From assembly GCF_015645385.1 (NCBI RefSeq), contig NZ_JADOET010000010.1:62001-126000 (forward strand): DNA of 64,000 bases, read 5' to 3'. The stretch is from Winogradskyella marina. GTDB taxonomy: Bacteria; Bacteroidota; Bacteroidia; Flavobacteriales; Flavobacteriaceae. Shown here one piece after another: positions 37,251-45,747 of this stretch. The notes beneath the pieces were generated by a model, which was given only the letters and a program-made list of their open reading frames with translations, was not told the origin of the DNA and did no database searches. The number at the start of each line of letters is the position of its first letter. The first letter of the stretch is position 1. Made by a program: the position numbers and the translations under genes.

Positions 37251-39419
37251 ATGATAAACATTCATGAAAAAACCCTAAAAGATCTCGAATTTTTTACGGT
37301 TTTAGATCAAATTAGCGCACATACACTTACAGCTTTAGGAAAGGAAGCTGTTTTAGCTATTCTACCGTTTAAAAAGGAAGAGTTGTTGAAACAAGAATTA
37401 ATACTTGTCAGCGAATATTTATCCTCATTTGAGAATGACAATAGAATACCAAATCACGGCTTTGAAACCATTGCTAAAGAATTAAAACTTCTAAAGATAG
37501 AAAACACTTATCTCGAAGTGTCTAGTTTACAAAAGTTAGTGAGCATGTCACTTACGGTAAATTCAATTTTAAAGTTCTTAAAGAAGTTTGAAGAGTATTA
37601 TCCGCAACTTCAAAAATTCAGTCAGCCAATAGAAATCAACACATCAATCATTGAGCAAGTAGATGCTGTGGTCGATCGTTTTGGAGATATTAAAGATGAG
37701 GCTTCTCCGCTACTGTCTAGCTTACGAAAAACGATAAACCAATTAAAAGGTAAAATAAATAGTAGTTTTTCTTCAGCATTAAACACCTATCATAATCTCG
37801 AGTACTTAGATGACATTAGAGAGTCTGTGGTAGAAAACAAGCGTGTGCTTGCTGTAAAAGCGATGTATCGTAGAAAAGTTAAAGGAGCGATAATGGGAGG
37901 CAGTAAAACAGGAAGCATCGTTTATATTGAACCCGAAACCACACTGCAACACACCAGAGAACTCAACAATTTAGAATACGAAGAGAAAGAAGAGGTTATT
38001 AAAATCTTGAAAGAACTGACAGACTATATTCGTGAATTTTCACCACTTCTTCATAAATACCAAGCATTTTTAACGCAAATAGATGTTATTTCTGCCAAAG
38101 CAAAATATGCGCAAAACATGAATGCTATTTTGCCAGAATTTTCAAAAGAGCGCAGTATGTATTTGCGCGATGCCTACCATCCACTACTCTATTTAACCAA
38201 TAAAGAAAAAGGAGAAAAAACATTTCCTCAAACCATTGGCTTAAAAAAAGACAGTAGAATTATAGTCATTTCTGGCCCAAATGCAGGTGGAAAAAGTATT
38301 ACCTTAAAAACAGTTGGCTTGCTTCAAGTGATGTTGCAAAGTGGTATGTTAATTCCGGTACACGAGCGCAGTTCTGTCTGTTTGTTTGATAGAGTTCTGA
38401 GTGATATTGGCGACAATCAATCGATTGAAAATCATCTCAGTACGTATAGTTATCGACTGAAACAGATGAATTACTTTTTAAAAAAATGTAATAATAAAAC
38501 TCTGTTTTTAATCGATGAATTTGGAACAGGAAGTGATCCTGAATTAGGAGGAGCATTAGCCGAAACATTTTTAGAAGTCTTTTACGAACGTGAAGCCTTC
38601 GGAATAATTACCACGCATTATTCCAATTTAAAATTACTAGCAAATGAGCTACCTCATATAGAAAATGCGAACATGCTTTTCAATGAGCGTACATTAGAAC
38701 CTATGTACAAACTGGTCGTTGGCCAAGCAGGAAGTTCATTTACCTTTGAAGTGGCGCAGAAAAACGGAATTCCATACAGCTTAATCAACAAATCGAAAAA
38801 GAAAATTGAACGTGGTAAAGTACGTTTTGATGCCACTATTGCGAAACTACAAAAAGAACGCAGTAAGCTTGAAAAAACCAAGTTATCACTAAAGGAAAAC
38901 GAAAAAAAGAAAATCTCTGAAGCCGATAAACTTGAAGAAATCAATGCAAAAGTTCAGAAGAAATTAGAGAACTTTCAAGAATTGTATGATTCTAATCAAC
39001 GCTTAATTTACTTAGGCCAGAAAGTCAATGACATCTCTGAAAAGTACTTCGAAGATAAAAAGAAGCGTGAATTAATGGCGGAATTATTCCGATTGGTTCA
39101 GATTGAGAATTCAAAACGAAAGAAGCTTTCTGCCAAACAAAAACGTGCTGAAAAACATAAAGAACGCCAAGTAAAACAGGAAGCCGAAAAGAAAGTTGAA
39201 GTCATCCGTAAGAAGAAAAAAGCGGCTAAGAAAAAAGAAGTTAAAGTAGAAAAACCAAAACCAATACTACGTGTAGGTGATCGCGTACGCATGCACGACG
39301 GAAGAGCAATTGGTAGTATAGATTCTATTGAAAAAGGCAAAGCCAATGTTAATTACGGCATGTTTACCACTAACGTTAGCTTAGACCAATTAGAATTGGT
39401 AGAAGCTGTAAAAAAGTAA
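37251..39419 (+). CDS. MutS2-type ATPase lacking the Smr domain
   Basis: A 722-residue protein of the MutS2 branch. It has the N-terminal core/clamp (EKTLKDLEFFTVLDQISAHT, RESVVENKRVLAVKAMYRRKVKG) and the ATPase with Walker A GPNAGGKS near 342-350, DIGDNQSIENHLSTYS, Walker B LIDEFGTGSDP and the H-loop TTHYSNLK. A long Lys/Glu coiled coil follows at about 500-680, then a small KOW-like segment (RVGDRVRMHDG). It ends there: the Smr endonuclease domain of classical MutS2 is absent. MutS2 proteins act on recombination intermediates or collided ribosomes; the Smr-less form lacks the nuclease. Confidence 0.9.
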   Translation: MINIHEKTLKDLEFFTVLDQISAHTLTALGKEAVLAILPFKKEELLKQELILVSEYLSSFENDNRIPNHGFETIAKELKLLKIENTYLEVSSLQKLVSMSLTVNSILKFLKKFEEYYPQLQKFSQPIEINTSIIEQVDAVVDRFGDIKDEASPLLSSLRKTINQLKGKINSSFSSALNTYHNLEYLDDIRESVVENKRVLAVKAMYRRKVKGAIMGGSKTGSIVYIEPETTLQHTRELNNLEYEEKEEVIKILKELTDYIREFSPLLHKYQAFLTQIDVISAKAKYAQNMNAILPEFSKERSMYLRDAYHPLLYLTNKEKGEKTFPQTIGLKKDSRIIVISGPNAGGKSITLKTVGLLQVMLQSGMLIPVHERSSVCLFDRVLSDIGDNQSIENHLSTYSYRLKQMNYFLKKCNNKTLFLIDEFGTGSDPELGGALAETFLEVFYEREAFGIITTHYSNLKLLANELPHIENANMLFNERTLEPMYKLVVGQAGSSFTFEVAQKNGIPYSLINKSKKKIERGKVRFDATIAKLQKERSKLEKTKLSLKENEKKKISEADKLEEINAKVQKKLENFQELYDSNQRLIYLGQKVNDISEKYFEDKKKRELMAELFRLVQIENSKRKKLSAKQKRAEKHKERQVKQEAEKKVEVIRKKKKAAKKKEVKVEKPKPILRVGDRVRMHDGRAIGSIDSIEKGKANVNYGMFTTNVSLDQLELVEAVKK

Positions 39420-39487
39420 AGTAATATTAGTTTTTGAGACTAATTTAAATACAATGATTTAAAGTGTTACCAGATGGAAATTGTAAA

Positions 39488-39910
39488 ATGATAGATGAAG
39501 TTCCAAAACATAAACAACTCATTCTCTTTGATGGAGTTTGCAACCTTTGCAACTCTAGTGTGTTGTATGTGATAAAAAGAGATAAAAAGAACAAATTCTT
39601 GTTTGCTCCATTACAAAGTGACATTGGAAAAACAGTCATTCAAAAATTTAATATCGATACTGAGAAAACAGATTCAATTTTACTTTATAATCCACAAAAA
39701 AATAAACTCACCTACAAATCTACAGCTGCATTATTAATAGCTAAACATTTAGGTTTTCCAACTAACGTATTATCTATTTTTATAATTGTACCTGCGTTTA
39801 TTAGAAATTGGGTTTATAATTATATCGCCAAAAACCGTTACAAATGGTATGGTAAAAAAGAAGCTTGTATGATTCCTACTCCTGAATTAAAATCTAAATT
39901 TTTAGCATAA
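39488..39910 (+). CDS. DCC family thiol-disulfide oxidoreductase-like protein
   Basis: 140 residues from ATG 39488; a GTG at 39464 in frame is less likely. The motif LILFDGVCNLCNSSVLYVIKRDKK carries the Asp-Gly-Val-Cys-x-x-Cys that names the DCC (DUF393) family. FAPLQSDIGK and SILLYNPQKN strands and a Cys near the end (KKEACMIPT) follow. Thioredoxin-like fold; role not established, probably thiol handling in the cytoplasm. A terminator hairpin begins at its stop. Confidence 0.87.
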   Translation: MIDEVPKHKQLILFDGVCNLCNSSVLYVIKRDKKNKFLFAPLQSDIGKTVIQKFNIDTEKTDSILLYNPQKNKLTYKSTAALLIAKHLGFPTNVLSIFIIVPAFIRNWVYNYIAKNRYKWYGKKEACMIPTPELKSKFLA

Positions 39911-39946
39911 AAAAAGCCTTTCCATAACCAGTGAAAAGACTTTTTT
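39909..39946 (+). terminator. Intrinsic terminator overlapping the stop codon
   Basis: Imperfect stem AAAAAG-C-CTTTC with GAAAAG-A-CTTTTT around a loop of about 10 bases, ending in six T. Confidence 0.65.
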
Positions 39947-40352
39947 AAATTAACAACTTACTTAAAACTAATTTTATTTAAACAAAAATTCTAGTTTCAA
40001 TTTTTTATAATGAGGGAAAATAATTAATTGATTAATAGCACTTTATTTTGTTGATGCAAATATATAGACTTCCTTAAATTGTACATAGAAAATTCGATGT
40101 AAGAACTTATAAAATTGATTTAGGTATGAAAAATGCAAATTATATCTACCAATCGCACTTTGGTAATATATTTCTTACGTACTCAATTAATGACACACAA
40201 AGTATAGTTTAGTATTCAATTAAAGATATAAATTACGAGGCAACACTAAGTGAAGTCTAAGGTTCACTAGTCGTTTGTTGTGTTTCACTCATTGCAACTA
40301 TTTAAAACGTCACTTCCATCATAGTTTTGGGTTACAACTAAACTCAAACACA
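39947..40352. other. Intergenic region before the MuiA-like gene
   Basis: About 400 AT-rich bases. No credible ORF, RNA gene or exact TAnnTTTG box was found. The frame that opens upstream of the MuiA-like gene at 40275 is only a non-ATG extension. Confidence 0.5.
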
Positions 40353-42491
40353 ATGACAACCCAACAAAACATTTTAAAAACAGCCTTAGTGTTTCTATTT
40401 ATACTAGGAACACAATGCATTTATGCTTTCCAGCAATCTAGTGACATCAATACAGTAACCGTTTATTTAGATGGTGCTGAAATTAACCGAGAATCTTCAG
40501 TAAAACTAAATGCTGGCAAGTCCGAAATTACATTCAATGGCTTATCACCGCATATTGAAGAAAGTAGTATTCAAATATCAGGTTTACAAGATGCATCTAT
40601 CCTTTCTATTAATTATGGCATCAATTATTTATCAAAGCAAAAACAGAACGATTCCATTTCAACCTTACAAAATCAATTGGAAACTTTGGATGCTAAGATT
40701 CAACAACAGCACCATTTAATTGCTGGTTATAACGAAGAATTAAGTTTGATACAAAGCAATAAAAAATTGGGCAATGCAACTGAAGTTGTAAGTTTAGAAA
40801 AACTAAAATCGTTTGCTACGTATTATAGAACACGGATTACAGAGTTAAAGACCTTAACAAATAGCTCTAATTATGAAATTGAAAAACATCGCACTACTAA
40901 AGCAGATATAAATAAGCAGTTAGCAGAATTAAATGTTGATGAAAAAGTGCAAACTGGTGAGATTAAGTTAAAACTGAATAGTGACATCGCAACCACATTA
41001 GATTTAAAACTAAAATACAATATAAAAAATGCAGGTTGGTTTCCTATTTACGATCTAAAAGCTGATAAAATTAATAGTCCGTTAAGTTTGGAATATAAAG
41101 CGCATGTCTTTCAAAATTCGGGTTGCGATTGGACAGATGTTAACTTAGTATTATCCACAAGTGATCCTAATACTAATAACGAAAAACCTATTGTAAACCC
41201 TAAATATTTAAACTTTATAAGTGAATACAGTAATTACCAATCGCAACGTGCTACCAGAAATTATAATTATAAGTACAATCCATTGGTGAAACATGTTTCA
41301 GGTGTGGTAACATCATCTTCTGATGGCTTACCAATACCTGGAGTTAATGTAATTGAAAAAGGAACTTCTAATGGTATACAAACTGATTTTGATGGACGCT
41401 ATTCGATAAAAACGACAATTGGTAATAGTATAGCATATTCATATGTTGGTATGAAAACTGAAGAATTACCGATTCATTCTAGCATTATGAATGTGGTTTT
41501 AGATGAAGATAACAACCGATTAGATGAAGTTGTAGCTGTTGGGTATGGTACAGCCTCTAAAGAATATCAATCATTGAGAGGTGAAGTGGCTGGTGTCAAT
41601 GTTGTTAAAGGTAACGGACAACCTGGTACAAACTCAACTATTAAAATGAGAGGGTTTAGTTCACTAAGTGGTAGTATTCAACCTTTATATATTGTTGATG
41701 GAGCTCCGTATTCAGGAGATGTAAGTCAGCTTAATCCAGATAATATTTCAGAAATATCAGTACTTAAAGATGCTGCTACAACAAGTATTTACGGAAGTCG
41801 TGGAGCCAACGGAGTAGTCTTAATTACGTTAAAAGACGGCTCTGAAAGCAACATAAACGATTTAGGAATTACGGTTGAAACTGGCATTACCAACACCAGA
41901 TTCGAAATTAATAAAAAATACAACATTCCATCTGATGGAGATATTTCGGTAATAGAAATTGATAAGTTCAGTGTGCCTGCGACATACAATTATTTCGCTG
42001 CACCAATTTTAAACGAAAATGTATTCTTAACTGCTAAAATTGGAAATTGGGAACAGTACAATCTATTACCAGCAGAAGCAAATGTATATTTTGAAGGGAG
42101 TTATTCTGGCAAAACAAACATTAATCCTAGTGCAACAACAGATAGTTTAACAGTTTCGCTTGGAGTAGATCCGAATATTATTGTAAAACGCAAACAACTC
42201 AATGACTTTAAAAAGACCACATTTATTGGAAATAATAAAGTGATTCAAAAAGCTTTTGAAATAGAAATTAAAAACAACAAAAAATCTGATATTCAGTTAA
42301 CTATATTAGATCGCATTCCGAAAAGTCAGCATAAAACAATTAAAATAGATGATATAGAAACCGGAAATTCCAACTACGATGAAGACAAAGGTATCTTAAA
42401 ATGGACCCTAAATTTAAAATCGAGTGCCACTGCAAATGTTAAACATTCATACGCCGTAAAATTTCCGAAAGAGAAACGCGTTAACTTATAG
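40353..42491 (+). CDS. MuiA-like DUF4140/DUF4139 protein with inserted carboxypeptidase-regulatory and TonB-plug domains
   Basis: 712 residues from ATG 40353 (an upstream extension to 40275 would bury the signal peptide). Signal peptide about 1-27 (CIYAFQQ). DUF4140 at about 30-130 (VTVYLDGAEINRESSVKL), a coiled segment, then the first part of DUF4139 (LKYNIKNAGWFPIYDLKAD to the GCDWTDVNLVLSTSDPN strand). At about 313-500 a foreign block is inserted: a carboxypeptidase-regulatory-like fold (HVSGVVTSSSDGLPIPGVNV) and a shortened TonB-receptor plug (VVAVGYGT, YIVDGAPYSG, SVLKDAATTSIYGSRGANGV). DUF4139 then resumes to the end (FFAAPILNENVFL-type strands, KSDIQLTILDRIP). No beta barrel follows the plug. 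Function of the combination is unknown. Confidence 0.85.
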   Translation: MTTQQNILKTALVFLFILGTQCIYAFQQSSDINTVTVYLDGAEINRESSVKLNAGKSEITFNGLSPHIEESSIQISGLQDASILSINYGINYLSKQKQNDSISTLQNQLETLDAKIQQQHHLIAGYNEELSLIQSNKKLGNATEVVSLEKLKSFATYYRTRITELKTLTNSSNYEIEKHRTTKADINKQLAELNVDEKVQTGEIKLKLNSDIATTLDLKLKYNIKNAGWFPIYDLKADKINSPLSLEYKAHVFQNSGCDWTDVNLVLSTSDPNTNNEKPIVNPKYLNFISEYSNYQSQRATRNYNYKYNPLVKHVSGVVTSSSDGLPIPGVNVIEKGTSNGIQTDFDGRYSIKTTIGNSIAYSYVGMKTEELPIHSSIMNVVLDEDNNRLDEVVAVGYGTASKEYQSLRGEVAGVNVVKGNGQPGTNSTIKMRGFSSLSGSIQPLYIVDGAPYSGDVSQLNPDNISEISVLKDAATTSIYGSRGANGVVLITLKDGSESNINDLGITVETGITNTRFEINKKYNIPSDGDISVIEIDKFSVPATYNYFAAPILNENVFLTAKIGNWEQYNLLPAEANVYFEGSYSGKTNINPSATTDSLTVSLGVDPNIIVKRKQLNDFKKTTFIGNNKVIQKAFEIEIKNNKKSDIQLTILDRIPKSQHKTIKIDDIETGNSNYDEDKGILKWTLNLKSSATANVKHSYAVKFPKEKRVNL

Positions 42492-42500
42492 TATTACATA

Positions 42501-42641
42501 GCCTCAAAACAAAGTAATTTCAATTAAACCCTAACTTCTGTTAGTTGGGAATGAGTTTAATTCTCATAAGAAGAATGTCTAACTTCTTATTGGTGTCAAT
42601 AATTTTGATAGAAATGTTATTTTCGTTTTGAGGCTTTTTTT
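42501..42641 (+). ncRNA. Candidate structured RNA or complex terminator, four-stem layout
   Basis: A 10-bp perfect outer stem (GCCTCAAAAC at 42501-42510 with GTTTTGAGGC at 42625-42634) is followed by seven T. Inside are three separate hairpins: CTAAC/GTTAG (42531-42544), ATGAG/CTCAT (42551-42567) and AAGAAG/CTTCTT (42568-42588). It lies after the MuiA-like gene, so it could be its 3' UTR, a terminator, a small RNA or an element with terminal inverted repeats. Confidence 0.4.
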
Positions 42642-42713
42642 AGTGCACCATTAGTAGTGGTTACCACCAAGCATCAAATTCATAACGAAATTAAATGCAA
42701 TTGAATAAAGTCG

Positions 42714-43049
42714 TTAAACCGTTTTAAACAAGCGCTTTAAGTATAATAACATGTTTTGTTCTGTAATATCAAAATCACCATCAGCAAAGAAAATGGCTTT
42801 TATATCTTCAAGTAACAGGTCGATATCATCTTTATCGTAGTTATGCTGTTCTAAGCTTGTCATAATCTTTTTAAGGCCTTGATAGTCATTATCAAGCTTA
42901 AATTCCTCATGAATATCTTTAAAGGTTTCTACATCTACTTTAGAAATAATTAAGTTGCGTTCTGCAACCGATTCTTTAAAATCTGCATTTGCAGCAAAAA
43001 GTAAAATGTAAGCGACGAGTTCGTCTTTTGTCCAATCTATTGTTTTCAT
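42714..43049 (-). CDS. TerB-like small helical protein
   Basis: A 111-residue cytoplasmic helical protein. The pattern AYILLFAANADFKESVAERNLI and, near the end, IKAIFFADGDFDITEQNMLLYLKRLF repeats the acidic helix-loop-helix style of TerB-like proteins (AxADGxxxxxE). It has no signal peptide. It ends close after a rhodanese gene upstream (3 bases), so the two are co-transcribed. TerB-like is a structural guess; function unknown. Confidence 0.6.
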   Translation of the reverse strand: MKTIDWTKDELVAYILLFAANADFKESVAERNLIISKVDVETFKDIHEEFKLDNDYQGLKKIMTSLEQHNYDKDDIDLLLEDIKAIFFADGDFDITEQNMLLYLKRLFKTV

Positions 43050-43052
43050 TAT

Positions 43053-43868
43053 TTAATCAGTTAAGCTACCGTATTCTGTCCATGAACCATCATAGACAAC
43101 TAAATTTTTATAGTTACACAATGTTGCCGCTAAAGCTAAGATACATGCTGTTATACCAGAGCCGCAACTAAAAACCAAAGTCTTATTTTCTCTTACTAAT
43201 ATATTAAAGATTTTTGAAATATCGTTAACGGATTTAAATGTGTTTCCATTAAAGAGATCGGTGTAAGGTAGGTTTTTTGAATTCGGAATAGTGCCGCGTC
43301 GTAATCCTGCTCTTGGCTCGTCTACCAAACAGTTAAAACGTGGTGCTGAGCGTGCATCTACAATTAGTGCGGTGTTGTCTGTAGTAAATAGGTTCACACC
43401 TTCAAAATTCACCATTAATTCTGAATTATAATTTACCTCAATGTTACCTGTTGTATAAATTTCTGGTTTATAAGTTTCAACCTCATAATTGTTTGCTTTC
43501 CATTCTGGCAAACCACCATCTAATACAGCGACATTATCAAAACCAAAAACTTTAAACAACCACCAAGCTCTCGCACAAGAATAAACACCTTTATCATCGT
43601 AAACGACAACACAAGAATCCTTGTTAATGCCTAGATTTTGAGCTTCAGATTGAAATTGTTCTTTTGAAGGTAAGGTACTTGGAAATGGTGCCGAAATATC
43701 ACTAAACTTTTGTTTAATATCGAAAAATCTAGCATTCGGAATTCTCTCAGAATCAGTGTCAATGACTTTATTTATAGTTGCATCTAAGACTATTAAATTA
43801 GACGCGTTTTGATTGGAGTTGAGCCAGTCAACAGAAACTAAAGGAGTATTAAGTTGCAAGGTTTTCAT
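43053..43868 (-). CDS. Sulfurtransferase, two rhodanese domains
   Basis: A 271-residue enzyme with a first, inactive rhodanese domain (about 5-125; DSCVVVYDDKGVYSCARAWW) and a second (about 150-271) with the active-site loop CGSGITAC. The CG-SG-TAC form is that of thiosulfate/3-mercaptopyruvate sulfurtransferases. It transfers sulfur to cyanide or thiols through a Cys persulfide. It lies 19 bases after the DAACS symporter stop in the same direction and 3 bases before the TerB-like gene, so the three genes form an operon. Confidence 0.9.
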   Translation of the reverse strand: MKTLQLNTPLVSVDWLNSNQNASNLIVLDATINKVIDTDSERIPNARFFDIKQKFSDISAPFPSTLPSKEQFQSEAQNLGINKDSCVVVYDDKGVYSCARAWWLFKVFGFDNVAVLDGGLPEWKANNYEVETYKPEIYTTGNIEVNYNSELMVNFEGVNLFTTDNTALIVDARSAPRFNCLVDEPRAGLRRGTIPNSKNLPYTDLFNGNTFKSVNDISKIFNILVRENKTLVFSCGSGITACILALAATLCNYKNLVVYDGSWTEYGSLTD

Positions 43869-43887
43869 TATGTAAACGCTAATGTAA

Positions 43888-45333
43888 TCATGAATCTAAA
43901 TCAAACGTTTGAGTTGGGTTTTCGTGTTCTTTATAATCTAACATATCTTCACCATCTGCTATGATTGAACAAACAGTAGCATCACCCGTAACGTTTACAA
44001 CGGTTCTAAACATGTCTAATATACGGTCTACCGGAAAAATAATGGCTATCCATGCAGGATTTAATCCAACAGAACTCAATACAATAATTAACATTACTAA
44101 GCCTGCACTTGGTATAGCTGCAGAGCCAATAGATGCTAAGGTTGCGGTTAAAACGACGGTAACTTGCTGTCCTAAAGTTAAATCTATCATATGCATTTGT
44201 GCTAAAAATATAACAGCAACAGCCTGATACATACTTGTTCCGTCCATATTAACAGTGGCTCCTATTGGAAGTACAAAACTACTTACTTTTTTATCGACAC
44301 CTAAGTTCTCTTCAACACATTCCATAGTTACAGGAAGTGTAGCGGCACTACTAGAAGTAGAAAATGCTAAAGTTTGCGCAGGACTCATAGATTTAAAAAA
44401 GCCTGTATAAGGTATTTTTCGCACAAATAGTTTTAAAATCATCGGATAGATTACAAATATCATTAATAACAATCCTGCTAAAACTGTTATGGAATACCAG
44501 CTTAATCCTTTAAATATTTCTAAGACTTTTCCTATATCGTCTCCAGCCATTTTACTTACAACTCCAGCCAATAGCGCAAATACAAAAAACGGAGCACCTT
44601 GCATTACAAAATCTACCATTTTAAGAAAGACCTCATTAATTCCATTCACCAAATTTAAAACGGGTTGCGAGGAACTTGTTGGGATAAACAACAAACAAAC
44701 TCCAAAGAAAATAGCGAAAAATATAATTTGAAGCATCAATCCATTATCAGATAACGAATGGAAAAAATTACTAGGAACAATATCTATTAAAGGTTGTAAA
44801 GGCGTGGTTTCTTTACGGTCGTTAACGGTTTCCATTTTATCGGCAACAGCAGCTTCTTTTAATTCACTTTTAGATAATTCTGAAATCTCTTGAGCGCGTT
44901 CAAAAAAATCTGGATCTTGAAGGTAATTGATACCATCCTTTATGTCATGACCTTCGCTATCTGCCCAAATTTCGTAACTAATACGATTGTCAATTCGGCT
45001 TTGTTCGTCTATAAGTTTCCCTGGTTTAACCACATTTACTAACAATAACCCTAAGGAAATGGCCATAATTGTAGTGAGTAAATAAATACCCAAAGTCTTT
45101 CCGCCCATACGACCTAAACTCTTTGGATCTCCAATATTAGCAACTCCACTGATGATAGAAAATAACACTAACGGAACGGCAATTAATTTTAATAAATTAA
45201 TAAAAATAGTTCCAAATGGATCAATCCAATCTATAGTAAATTGACTCCAACCCATTGTGCTTGAAACTAATGCCCAAATAATTCCGAGAACCATTCCAAT
45301 AATAATTTTCCAGTGTAATGCTAGTTTTTTCAT
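43888..45333 (-). CDS. Dicarboxylate/amino acid:cation symporter (DAACS family)
   Basis: A 481-residue inner-membrane carrier. It has eight helices and two re-entrant loops: SFSTSSSAATLPVTMECVEENLG (the serine-rich HP1), PIGATVNMDGTSMYQAVAVIFLAQ (TM7 with the NMDGT cation motif) and SIGSAAIPSAGLVMLIIVLSSVG (HP2). An unusual acidic-and-helical loop at about 110-180 lies between TM3 and TM4. Family members use Na+ or H+ to import glutamate, aspartate or C4 acids. First gene of the three-gene run going down to 42714. Confidence 0.93.
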   Translation of the reverse strand: MKKLALHWKIIIGMVLGIIWALVSSTMGWSQFTIDWIDPFGTIFINLLKLIAVPLVLFSIISGVANIGDPKSLGRMGGKTLGIYLLTTIMAISLGLLLVNVVKPGKLIDEQSRIDNRISYEIWADSEGHDIKDGINYLQDPDFFERAQEISELSKSELKEAAVADKMETVNDRKETTPLQPLIDIVPSNFFHSLSDNGLMLQIIFFAIFFGVCLLFIPTSSSQPVLNLVNGINEVFLKMVDFVMQGAPFFVFALLAGVVSKMAGDDIGKVLEIFKGLSWYSITVLAGLLLMIFVIYPMILKLFVRKIPYTGFFKSMSPAQTLAFSTSSSAATLPVTMECVEENLGVDKKVSSFVLPIGATVNMDGTSMYQAVAVIFLAQMHMIDLTLGQQVTVVLTATLASIGSAAIPSAGLVMLIIVLSSVGLNPAWIAIIFPVDRILDMFRTVVNVTGDATVCSIIADGEDMLDYKEHENPTQTFDLDS

Positions 45334-45338
45334 ATTTA

Positions 45339-45366
45339 TTTCCTGCGAAAGCAGGAATCTTTTTAA
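45339..45366. repeat. Short palindrome, REP-like copy 1
   Basis: TTCCTGCGAAAGCAGGAA hairpin (7-bp arms, GAAA loop) with a following T-rich tail. It is a reversed copy of the element at 45445-45470. Confidence 0.6.
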
Positions 45367-45444
45367 TTAAACTTAATTATGTCTTGAACTCTTTATAGAC
45401 TTCCAAAGTTATGAAAACCTTTGAGGTCTTGATTATTTTACTAC

Positions 45445-45470
45445 GAGAATCCTGCTTTCGCAAGATTCTC
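45445..45470. repeat. Short palindrome, REP-like copy 2
   Basis: GAGAATC and GATTCTC arms with an inner TGC/GCA pair around TTTC. The core CTGCTTTCGCA is the reverse complement of the copy at 45339-45366, 80 bases away. Confidence 0.6.
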
Positions 45471-45474
45471 ATAA

Positions 45475-45735
45475 TTAATATTTATTTACTAAAACAATAA
45501 TTCCCAGTATCAGATTAATATAAAACAAGATACCAAAGAATTTAGCTTCATTTGCCTGTTTTCTCTTCTTTTCAAATCCAAATTTTTCAAACCTTTTTTC
45601 TTCAAGGTCATTAAAGGACTTTGTTGGAAATAATTGATTTCTACTCTTAATTGGAAAAAGAAAAAATGTAAGCCACTCCTCTATCGTTAACGACTTTAGC
45701 TTTCTTTTTGCTTTATTTTCCTGTTCTAGATTCAA
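45475..45735 (-). CDS. Small protein with a C-terminal membrane helix
   Basis: An 86-residue protein, basic and charged over residues 1-60 and then one hydrophobic helix at about 66-84 (FFGILFYINLILGIIVLV) before KY. It lies 12 bases downstream of the aroC stop (same strand), so it may be carried on the aroC transcript. A tail-anchored arrangement is suggested. No family recognised; it could be spurious but composition and position look genuine. Confidence 0.5.
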   Translation of the reverse strand: MNLEQENKAKRKLKSLTIEEWLTFFLFPIKSRNQLFPTKSFNDLEEKRFEKFGFEKKRKQANEAKFFGILFYINLILGIIVLVNKY

Positions 45736-45747
45736 GCCATAAAACAG

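Noticed and set aside
37251-39419. Classical mismatch-repair MutS
   Set aside because: The chain lacks the N-terminal mismatch-recognition domain and follows the MutS2 order of motifs.
42501-42641. Integron attC-like recombination site
   Set aside because: The ends do not fit the RYYYAAC and GTTRRRY core rules; GTTTTGA has T where a purine is required.
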